From assembly GCA_017405545.1 (NCBI GenBank), contig JAFRAF010000373.1, positions 1-6,100 on the forward strand: a stretch of DNA of 6,100 bases, in the 5' to 3' direction. The notes under the pieces are model-generated. The model made no database searches. It was not told where the DNA came from and saw only the letters and a list, made by a program, of their open reading frames with translations. This DNA is from Oscillospiraceae bacterium (GTDB taxonomy: Bacteria > Bacillota > Clostridia > Oscillospirales > Oscillospiraceae). This document shows, one piece after another, positions 1-5,343 of this stretch (within the stretch, counting starts at the first letter, position 1; each line of letters starts with the position of its first letter). The translations under genes and the position numbers were made by a program.

Positions 1-654
1 AAGGACGAGGACTGGGAAAACAACTGGAAGGCATACTATAAACCCGTAACTGTGGGCGAAAGACTCTTCATAGTCCCCAGCTGGGAGGAGGCGCCGGAGG
101 CGCCCGGACGGGTAATACTCCGTCTCGACCCCGGTCTCATCTTCGGCACAGGTACCCACGCCACCACCCGCATGTGCCTGGAGGAGATTGAAAAGCTGGA
201 TCTGGATTCTGAGCGCGTATTGGATCTGGGCTGCGGAAGCGGTATTCTGGCCATCGCCGCCCTGCTCTGCGGTGCCGAAAGCGCGTTCGGCTGCGACATC
301 GACCCCAAAGCCCCGGACATAGTGATGGAAAACGCCGCTCTCAACGGCATAGGGCCGGAGGACCTGACCGTAAGGGCCGGAGACGTGCTTGCGGACACAA
401 GGCTGCAGAAAATGATATCAAAAAGCCGTTACGGCCTGGTGCTGGCCAATATAGTGGCCGACGTGATTATCGCGCTGGCCCCCCTGGCCTGTGGGTGGCT
501 CAGCGAGGACGGGCGCTTTATATGCTCCGGCATTATCGAGGGCCGTCAGGCAGAGGTGGAAAAAGCCCTCCGTGACGCCGGCTTCACCCTTGCGGGGCAC
601 CGGTGTCAGGAGGACTGGCACTGCTATATATGCGAAAGGACACAGAGGAAATAA
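1..654 (+). CDS. prmA: Ribosomal protein L11 methyltransferase (PrmA), 3' part; 5' end outside window
   Basis: This is a class I SAM-dependent methyltransferase that modifies ribosomal protein L11 in the cytoplasm. The frame is open from base 1 (it begins KDEDWENNWK, a typical PrmA segment), so the gene starts upstream. A GTG at 52 is internal, not the start. 217 residues are visible, against about 290-315 for the family. Numbering visible residues, the PrmA hallmark FGTGTHATTR is at 48-57, SAM motif I VLDLGCGSGIL at 73-83, the acidic CDID that would contact the SAM ribose at 98-101, and LANIVAD, the NILAD-like active-site motif, at 148-154. The C-terminal SGIIEGR and EDW segments also fit. 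It ends in TAA, 3 bp before the permease gene, which implies one transcript. Identification rests on motifs and is firm; the missing part is the N-terminal L11-recognition domain. Confidence 0.95.
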   Translation, partial: KDEDWENNWKAYYKPVTVGERLFIVPSWEEAPEAPGRVILRLDPGLIFGTGTHATTRMCLEEIEKLDLDSERVLDLGCGSGILAIAALLCGAESAFGCDIDPKAPDIVMENAALNGIGPEDLTVRAGDVLADTRLQKMISKSRYGLVLANIVADVIIALAPLACGWLSEDGRFICSGIIEGRQAEVEKALRDAGFTLAGHRCQEDWHCYICERTQRK

Positions 655-657
655 GCC

Positions 658-1566
658 ATGGCGGCAATAATAAGCAAGATGCTCATGCTCTTCCTGCTTA
701 TCGCCGTGGGCTTCGCGGCGTATAAGCTGAAGGCCATAGACCGGGCGGCTAACGAGAGCCTGTCCCGTTTTGTGCTGAATATAACGCTCCCATGTACGGT
801 GCTGGACTCCGTACTGGAGGGGGAGACCGCGGCCTCCATAGGCGACGCGGGCATATACTTCCTGCTGGTGGCGCTCGTATACGCCATACAGTTCGCGATA
901 GCATGTCCAGCCCCGCGTCTGCTCCGGGCTCCCAAAAAGGATGGGGGCGTCTACATATTCTCGATAGTATTTGCCAATGTGGCTTTCATGGGTTATCCCG
1001 TCACCGAGGTCATTTTCGGGCCCGGCGCAGCCTTCTATGTCAGCATTCTGAACATCATGTTCAATCTTCTGTGCTACACAGTCGGCATACTCATGCTGTC
1101 AGGCAGCTCGAACGGGGTGAACCTGAAGCTGCTTATCAGCCCGGCCAACACGGCAACGGTACTCGCCATAATCATATACATGACCCACATCGTCTTCCCG
1201 TCCATCATTACAGATACGGTGAGCACCCTGGGAAGGGTCACGACCCCCGTATCCATGATACTGGTGGGCTCCATTCTGGCTACGCTGCCCATAAAGGCAA
1301 TATTCGATGAAAAGCGTATATGGGGCATCTGCGTACTGCGGCTCGTCGCCGCCCCGGCCGCTGTATGGGCGATCCTGCACGTATTCGTCCGGGACCCCTT
1401 CGTGCTGGGCATACTCACTGTCCTTGCGGGCATGCCCACGGCCACGATGACCTCCATGCTGAGTCTGGAGTACGGGGCCAACGAAAAGCTGGCCTCCCAG
1501 ATAGTATTCGCGACCACCCTGCTGTCTGTTCTGACCGTCCCCCTTATCGCCTATCTCATAGCCTGA
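658..1566 (+). CDS. AEC family (auxin efflux carrier-like) permease
   Basis: This is a 302-residue integral membrane protein of the AEC family of secondary transporters. Known members move auxin in plants and organic acids such as malate or malonate in bacteria; the substrate here cannot be read. About ten hydrophobic segments are seen, near residues 3-22, 38-55, 65-83, 97-118, 124-146, 155-178, 190-208, 221-240, 247-265 and 278-301. Family signatures are NITLP at about 41-45, the FANVAFMGYPV segment of the fourth helix, and the C-terminal GMPTATM followed by YGANEKLASQIVF. The start ATG has an AGAGGA Shine-Dalgarno at 644-649, about 8 bases upstream and inside the end of prmA. The 3-bp gap suggests co-transcription and coupled translation with prmA. 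Its last 11 bases overlap the end of the convergent ATPase gene, and no terminator fits between them. Confidence 0.92.
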   Translation: MAAIISKMLMLFLLIAVGFAAYKLKAIDRAANESLSRFVLNITLPCTVLDSVLEGETAASIGDAGIYFLLVALVYAIQFAIACPAPRLLRAPKKDGGVYIFSIVFANVAFMGYPVTEVIFGPGAAFYVSILNIMFNLLCYTVGILMLSGSSNGVNLKLLISPANTATVLAIIIYMTHIVFPSIITDTVSTLGRVTTPVSMILVGSILATLPIKAIFDEKRIWGICVLRLVAAPAAVWAILHVFVRDPFVLGILTVLAGMPTATMTSMLSLEYGANEKLASQIVFATTLLSVLTVPLIAYLIA

Positions 1567-3190
1567 TAAGCTTAGTCCTGAGGGAATTGGCCACAGCCAG
1601 AAGCATGACTCCCACATCGGCAAGGACGGCATACCACAGCGGGAACAGCACAAAAACGCCCACTGCCATAATAATGACCTTAATCGCTATGGAGAACACT
1701 ATGTTCTCCATAACTATTTTTCTGACCTTTCGCGCGAGCTTTATCAGCTTCGGAACGCCTGTAAGGGAATCGGAGACGAGTACCACATCCGAAGCCTCGA
1801 TGGCGGCCCCGGAGCCCAGCTTGCCCATGGACACGCTCACATCCGCCTCGGCCATGACAGGCGCGTCGTTTATCCCGTCGCCCGTGTAGAGAACGGGTCC
1901 CAGATCCTTAAGCTCTCTGCAGGCCTCAAGCTTTCCCTCGGGCAGAAGTCCGCCCTTTACGCTGTCTATGCCCACGAGCGCCGCGATCTGTTCTCCCCGC
2001 TCCTCCCGGTCGCCGGTGAGCATCACTGTCATGTCCACGCCCAGCTTTTTAAGCTCGGTCATTGCCTCGGCCGCCTCGGCCTTGACTACATCGTCAACAG
2101 CCGCGTATCCCAGATACCGGCCGTCCAGAACCGTATATATCGCCGCGGCTCCCTGCTCCGGCTCGGGGACATCGACCCCGTATTTCTCCATCAGCCTTTT
2201 GTTCCCGGCAAGGGCCTGCTTCCCGTCTATCTCACAGACTATGCCCATGCCGGGCATTTCTTTTACCTCGGCCGCCTCAAAGGGCGTCTGCAGACGGGCA
2301 AAGGGCGCCGCTATGGGATGTGCGGAGAAGCGCTCTATGGCGGCAAGGGTGTTCAGCACCAGCTTCTCGTCCTCCGCCTCCACATGGCTTATCTCAAACT
2401 CCGCCTTTGTCAAGGTACCGGTCTTGTCGAACACGGCGGTCTTCACCTTTGCGGCGGTATCGAGGAAGGTGGCCCCCTTGACCAGTATGCCGTTCTTCGC
2501 CGCACAGCCTATGCCGCTGAAATATGTAAGCGGCACAGAGATCACAAGCGCACAGGGACAGGACACCACCAGAAACACCAGGGCCTTCCTCACCCACTCG
2601 GCAAAGGGCCATCCCCCGCCGCAAATACCGATAACAGTCGGTATCCCGAATGCCGCTATGACCGCAAGCAGGCAGACAATAGGCGTGTATACCCGGGCAA
2701 AACGGGTGATGAACTTCTCCGGCTCCGCCTTGGACGCGCCGGAGTTTTCCACCATGTCCAGCACCCTAGCCACTGCGCTGTCCTCATATGGTCTCAGGAC
2801 TCTGACGACCACAGCCTTGCCCACGTTCACGGTTCCGGACAGGACCTGATCGCCCTTGGACATATCCACTGGTATGGGCTCGCCCGTCAGGTTCTTTGTA
2901 TCTACAGAGGTGGAACCCCTCTCTATTATGCCGTCCACCGGGAATTTGTCGCCGGGGCGCACCATAATCAGATCGTCGGGCCTGAGCTCCTCCGGCTTTA
3001 CGGTCTTCTGCTTGTGATCGGCTATTAGCGTAGCCTTTTCGCTGCGCAGCTTGACTATTTCCGTAATCGATCTCCGTGAGTTCTCCACGGCGGCCTGCTG
3101 CAGAAGCTCGCCTATCTGGTAAAGCAGCATTACGGCGACGGCCTCGTCATATTCACCCAGCACGGCGGCGCCGACAGACGCCAGCGACAT
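1556..3190 (-). CDS. P1B-2 heavy-metal (Zn/Cd/Pb) P-type ATPase, catalytic core downstream of an in-frame stop
   Basis: This is the 544-residue catalytic part of a ZntA/CadA-like metal-exporting ATPase. With full-gene numbering from 3613, it holds the TGE actuator motif (243-245), CPC in the transport helix (352-354), DKTGT with phospho-acceptor Asp396, SAHP of the nucleotide domain (430-433), TGD (533-535) and GDGINDAP (578-585). Lys645 and Asp666 in the last helices keep the 21-residue spacing of ZntA Lys693/Asp714, which points to Zn/Cd/Pb rather than Cu. ATG 3190 is the first usual start codon after the TAG at 3239-3241, but no good Shine-Dalgarno precedes it. ATPase-like coding (KIFDENFL) also runs unbroken from the TAG to this ATG. 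It is therefore better read as the rest of a full gene (1556-3613) than as an independent gene. All catalytic residues are intact. Confidence 0.85.
   Translation of the reverse strand: MSLASVGAAVLGEYDEAVAVMLLYQIGELLQQAAVENSRRSITEIVKLRSEKATLIADHKQKTVKPEELRPDDLIMVRPGDKFPVDGIIERGSTSVDTKNLTGEPIPVDMSKGDQVLSGTVNVGKAVVVRVLRPYEDSAVARVLDMVENSGASKAEPEKFITRFARVYTPIVCLLAVIAAFGIPTVIGICGGGWPFAEWVRKALVFLVVSCPCALVISVPLTYFSGIGCAAKNGILVKGATFLDTAAKVKTAVFDKTGTLTKAEFEISHVEAEDEKLVLNTLAAIERFSAHPIAAPFARLQTPFEAAEVKEMPGMGIVCEIDGKQALAGNKRLMEKYGVDVPEPEQGAAAIYTVLDGRYLGYAAVDDVVKAEAAEAMTELKKLGVDMTVMLTGDREERGEQIAALVGIDSVKGGLLPEGKLEACRELKDLGPVLYTGDGINDAPVMAEADVSVSMGKLGSGAAIEASDVVLVSDSLTGVPKLIKLARKVRKIVMENIVFSIAIKVIIMAVGVFVLFPLWYAVLADVGVMLLAVANSLRTKLIRL
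1688..1721 (+). terminator. Possible terminator for the permease transcript, inside the opposing ATPase gene
   Basis: The + strand carries a perfect 11-bp inverted repeat, TATGGAGAACA (1688-1698) and TGTTCTCCATA (1702-1712), with a 3-base loop. T5 follows at 1717-1721. It lies about 120 bp beyond the permease stop, which has no closer terminator. The stem is only moderately GC-rich and the T run begins 4 bases late. The same bases encode the conserved MENIVFSIA of the ATPase, so the repeat may be an accident of that peptide. Confidence 0.4.
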
Positions 3191-3238
3191 GAGGAAGTTT
3201 TCGTCAAATATCTTCCCTTCGGACAGATTCCCGAAGGT

Positions 3239-3241
3239 CTA
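3239..3241 (-). other. In-frame amber (TAG) codon splitting the ATPase gene
   Basis: The codon reads CTA on the + strand. It sits at position 125 of an otherwise continuous 685-codon frame (3613 down to 1556), between VLR and TFGNLSEG. Related pumps usually have a charged or polar residue here, so one base change from AAG, CAG or GAG would explain it. The upstream and downstream parts share one frame, so no indel is involved. The next base is A and no obvious read-through signal or hairpin follows. The only other TAG stop in the window, at the end of the MBL-fold gene, is a plausible real stop, which argues against genome-wide reassignment of TAG. Confidence 0.88.
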
Positions 3242-3613
3242 ACGTAGCACCTTCCAGCCCACAAGGAGATAGGCCGCCGCGTACAGAGCATATCTGCCGG
3301 TGCCCGTCGGCGCCAAAAGGGCCGCAATGAACAGTATGGCCGAGAGTATTATGCAGGCCAGATCCAGCCTGTGCTTGGCCAGAAAGCCGCTGACTCCGCT
3401 TTCCCCCTTTTGCAGGACCCGGACGTCCTCAAAGTTATTGGCCGTGTCCACCACTCTTTCAAGCACGGACTCGTCCTCAAACTCCACATCCAGCTGCTGG
3501 GAAACAAAATTCACTCTCGCTTGGTTAACCCCATCTAACCGTGCTATACGGTTTTCCAGTTCCTGCGCGCACATGGCACAGTCGAGCCCCTCCAGCTTCA
3601 ACAATGTCTTCAT
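3239..3613 (-). CDS. N-terminal part of the Zn/Cd/Pb ATPase: HMA metal-binding domain plus first two membrane helices, ended by TAG
   Basis: This 124-residue product carries an HMA domain with GLDCAMC (metal-ligand Cys12 and Cys15, residues 1 to about 67). Two hydrophobic helices follow, at about 83-101 and 106-123. These are the extra helices MA and MB that distinguish P1B ATPases from other P-type pumps. It ends GWKVLR then TAG. The same frame then continues with TFGNLSEGKIFDENFLM, exactly the sequence and spacing expected after VLR in CadA/ZntA proteins, so the stop replaces one residue of a normal protein of about 685 residues. The start ATG at 3613 has a GGGGAGGG Shine-Dalgarno at 3622-3629, 8 bases upstream, and lies 18 bp after arsR, so the two form an operon. 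Alone, this fragment could bind metal at the membrane but could not pump. Confidence 0.85.
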   Translation of the reverse strand: MKTLLKLEGLDCAMCAQELENRIARLDGVNQARVNFVSQQLDVEFEDESVLERVVDTANNFEDVRVLQKGESGVSGFLAKHRLDLACIILSAILFIAALLAPTGTGRYALYAAAYLLVGWKVLR

Positions 3614-3631
3614 CGCATTATCCCTCCCCTA

Positions 3632-3979
3632 TCAGCAGTCCAGATGCTCTCTGCTTATGTCTATTATGCGGGACACATGCTCATCTGAGATGGAATACAG
3701 CACATTCTGCCCGTCCCGCCTTGACTTGATGATGTTGTTGTCCTTGAGCACACGGAGCTGGTGGCTGATGTTGCTCTGGGTGCCGCCGCAGGCCTCAACA
3801 ATGTGGTAAACGCACATCTCCCCCTCCATGAGGGCAAGGATAATCCTCAATCTCGATGGCTCGCTTATGGCCTTGAAGCTTCTGCACATGCGCTCTATTT
3901 TAAAATTAGACGCCATGTTGCTTTTTGCCCGCTCGACTGTCTCCTCATGTTCCTGTATATGTCCGCAATCCGTATTCAT
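3632..3979 (-). CDS. ArsR/SmtB-family metal-sensing transcriptional repressor
   Basis: This is a 115-residue winged-helix dimeric repressor that should release its operator on binding metal. ISEPSRLRIILAL (38-50) is the typical N-terminal part of the fold, the recognition helix is around TQSNISHQLRVLKD (67-80), and the wing is around RRDGQNVLY. The C-terminal helix has Asp99, His101, His112 and Cys115. The first three match the spacing of SmtB Asp104/His106/His117, and Cys115 takes the place of Glu120 (His in CzrA), so an alpha-5-type Zn site is likely. The CadC-type ELCVC motif is degenerate (MCVYH: Cys56 and His59 only), while Cys5, His7 and His11 lie in the N-terminal arm. The start ATG has an AGGAGG site at 3985-3990, 5 bases upstream. 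Control of itself and the downstream ATPase is inferred from context. Confidence 0.93.
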   Translation of the reverse strand: MNTDCGHIQEHEETVERAKSNMASNFKIERMCRSFKAISEPSRLRIILALMEGEMCVYHIVEACGGTQSNISHQLRVLKDNNIIKSRRDGQNVLYSISDEHVSRIIDISREHLDC

Positions 3980-4002
3980 AGCTGCCTCCTCGTCCGTATC
4001 GG

Positions 4003-4030
4003 TTAAATATATTTAAATTAATATATTAAT
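4003..4030. repeat. Two adjacent perfect 14-bp AT palindromes in the arsR leader
   Basis: TTAAATATATTTAA (4003-4016) and ATTAATATATTAAT (4017-4030) are each perfect palindromes and abut with no gap. They lie between the predicted transcription start and the arsR Shine-Dalgarno in an otherwise GC-rich window. They could be a second pair of repressor sites, or simply AT-rich promoter DNA; all-A/T palindromes arise easily by chance. Confidence 0.6.
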
Positions 4031-4053
4031 ATCTATTCATATGTTCATGATAT
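4029..4053 (-). promoter_or_regulatory. Possible ArsR-family operator overlapping the -10 and start point
   Basis: The - strand reads TCATGAACATATGAATAG at 4050-4033, overlapping the -10 and the predicted start. TGAACA and TGAATA resemble half-sites of SmtB-type operators, here as a direct rather than clean inverted arrangement. ATATC and GATAT (4053-4049 and 4033-4029) flank it as 5-bp inverted arms. The position is ideal for blocking RNA polymerase. The assignment rests on resemblance and position only. Confidence 0.4.
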
Positions 4054-4075
4054 CACCGGCTCTTCCCCTTGTCAA
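4047..4075 (-). promoter_or_regulatory. Housekeeping sigma promoter of the arsR-ATPase operon
   Basis: On the - strand there is a perfect -35 TTGACA (4075-4070), a 17-bp spacer, then TATCAT (4052-4047), one mismatch from TATAAT. It is preceded by TG one base earlier (4055-4054), giving an extended -10. Transcription should start near 4040, about 60 bases before the arsR ATG. This is the only strong promoter seen in the gap between the terminator and arsR. Confidence 0.8.
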
Positions 4076-4100
4076 TATGTGTTTTTGATTTTTTTGACAT

Positions 4101-4135
4101 AAAAACACACGGAGCGCCGAACTCCGTGTGTTTTT
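4101..4135 (-). terminator. Rho-independent terminator after the CaiB-family gene
   Basis: A perfect 14-bp stem (4101-4114 with 4122-4135) encloses a 7-base loop. The GC-rich core is CACACGGAG/CTCCGTGTG, flanked by A5 and T5, so it has terminator form on both strands. It lies 26 bp past the stop of the - strand CaiB-family gene and about 25 bp before the -35 of the metal operon, so it ends the first transcript and insulates the second. No + strand gene reaches it. Confidence 0.9.
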
Positions 4136-4161
4136 ATCTTCGCTTGATTATAATATGACAA

Positions 4162-5343
4162 TCAGTCGCAGAAGCCCTCGGACTTGAGCTTTGATATCTC
4201 GCGGTCCGAATAGCCCGCCTCACGCATTATTTCGTCAGTATGCCATCCGGCGGGATAGCCGCCGTGCCGATATTCAGCGGGGCATTCCGACAGCTTGACG
4301 GGACTTGCCACCTGCTTTACGCTTCTCCCCAGATAGGGCAGGGGCACGTCCACGACCATGTTCCTGTCCCTGCAGTGGCTGTCCTCCAGCAGGGCCTCAC
4401 GCATGTCCAGTATAGGCTCTACGCATGCGTCCTTATCCTTAAACAGCTCCACCCACTCGTCTCTGGTCTTTGTCAGGAGTACGGCGGCCACCTTCGCCTT
4501 TACCTCGGCGGCGTTTTCCGGCATGACCGTGCCCTCTATGAGCTCGGGAGCGCCTATGGTCTCGCAAAAGGCCGCCCAGAACTTGGGCTCCAGACTCCCG
4601 ACGGAGATAAAGCCGTCCTTCGTCCTGTAGTTGCCGTATACCGAGCCGCCGCTGAGAAGGCCCTCTCCCCTCTTCGATTCCTTGCCGGCGGCCAGAAATT
4701 CCGCCCCCTGCATGGTCATGAAGGGGATGGTCCCGTCATACATGCTCACATCCGCTTTTTGCCCCAGGCCGGTACCGCTTCTGTGTATGACCGCCGCAAG
4801 TATGCTTATAATGGCGTTCTGACTGCCGGCGGCCAGATCCGCCAGCTGGAAGGACTTCACATAGGGGCCCGCCTCCGGGTCCCCGTCGTAGGACATCAGT
4901 CCGGAGCGGGCCAGATAGTTTATGTCGTGGCCGGCGGCGTCTCTCATAGCTCCCGTGGCCCCGTATCCGCTGATTGAGCAGAATATGACCCGGGGATTAA
5001 TCTCCCTGAGCTTTTCATAGCCCAGGCCAAGCTTGTCCATAACGCCGGGGCGGAACTGTTCCACCACTATGTCGTACTTCTTCACCAGCTTATATATAAG
5101 CTCTTTTGCCTCCGGGTGTTTGAGATTGAGGGCGAGGTTGCGCTTGTTCCTGAGTATCCATGCCCGGGTGGAGGTCACATCCGTCCCCGGGATGAGGGCG
5201 TACTGATCCAGCACTATATCGGGCCGGGAGGGCGAGGCCACGCTTATGACGTTCGCCCCCATATCCGCAAGCTGCATTGTGGCAAAGGGCCCCGGCAGCA
5301 GTGTTGTGAAATCTAAAATATTGAGCCCTGATAAAGCTCCCAT
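4162..5343 (-). CDS. CaiB/BaiF family III CoA-transferase-like protein, probably alpha-methylacyl-CoA racemase type
   Basis: This 393-residue protein is full length for the family. The N-terminal GLNILDFTTLLPGPFATMQLADMGA (split by the family's LLPGP motif) and NKRNLALNLK are typical of the CoA-binding fold. GHDINY carries His139, QLADL carries Asp169, and SLEPKFW carries Glu252. The 30-residue His-Asp spacing equals that of His126/Asp156 in the Mycobacterium tuberculosis methylacyl-CoA racemase, and Glu252 matches its Glu241. Formyl-CoA transferases use the Asp but lack the His role, so epimerisation of a 2-methylacyl-CoA is the better guess; CoA transfer remains possible. The C-terminal TDEIMREAGYSDREISKLKSEG is the usual family ending. 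It starts inside the 3' end of the MBL-fold gene (31-bp overlap), implying coupled translation, and a terminator follows it. The substrate is unknown. Confidence 0.88.
   Translation of the reverse strand: MGALSGLNILDFTTLLPGPFATMQLADMGANVISVASPSRPDIVLDQYALIPGTDVTSTRAWILRNKRNLALNLKHPEAKELIYKLVKKYDIVVEQFRPGVMDKLGLGYEKLREINPRVIFCSISGYGATGAMRDAAGHDINYLARSGLMSYDGDPEAGPYVKSFQLADLAAGSQNAIISILAAVIHRSGTGLGQKADVSMYDGTIPFMTMQGAEFLAAGKESKRGEGLLSGGSVYGNYRTKDGFISVGSLEPKFWAAFCETIGAPELIEGTVMPENAAEVKAKVAAVLLTKTRDEWVELFKDKDACVEPILDMREALLEDSHCRDRNMVVDVPLPYLGRSVKQVASPVKLSECPAEYRHGGYPAGWHTDEIMREAGYSDREISKLKSEGFCD

Noticed and set aside
1099..1653. Long - strand open frame across the permease gene (184 codons)
   Set aside because: It is a Gly/Arg/Tyr-rich translation with no recognisable domain, antisense to a clear membrane protein with family motifs. 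It is a shadow frame.
1968..2849. Long + strand open frame opposite the ATPase (293 codons)
   Set aside because: Ser/Thr/Ala-rich low-complexity translation, antisense to codons of a strongly conserved ATPase, and no ribosome site seen. It is a shadow frame.
3239..3241. TAG reassigned to an amino acid, or pyrrolysine, in this genome
   Set aside because: The MBL-fold gene ends in TAG at a sensible place, and reading through it adds only 22 unrelated residues before TAA. P-type ATPases are not known pyrrolysine proteins. One internal TAG is too little evidence.
3130..3327. Open frame on the - strand bridging the ATPase stop, suggesting a frameshift
   Set aside because: Its translation has no ATPase similarity, while the conserved sequence continues in the original frame on both sides of the TAG.
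4079..4108. Second copy of the AAAAACAC/GTGTTTTT arm next to the terminator, as an antiterminator or riboswitch
   Set aside because: The alternative pairing is only 8 AT-rich base pairs. On the - strand it lies after the terminator, so it cannot form in time to prevent it.
4094..4122. TTGACA on the + strand at 4094-4099 as a second promoter
   Set aside because: No -10-like sequence lies 16-18 bp downstream, where the GC-rich terminator stem sits, and there is no + strand gene to serve.
4240..4977. Long + strand open frame opposite the CaiB-family gene (245 codons)
   Set aside because: No recognisable domain, and it is antisense to conserved codons of the CaiB-family protein. It is a shadow frame.
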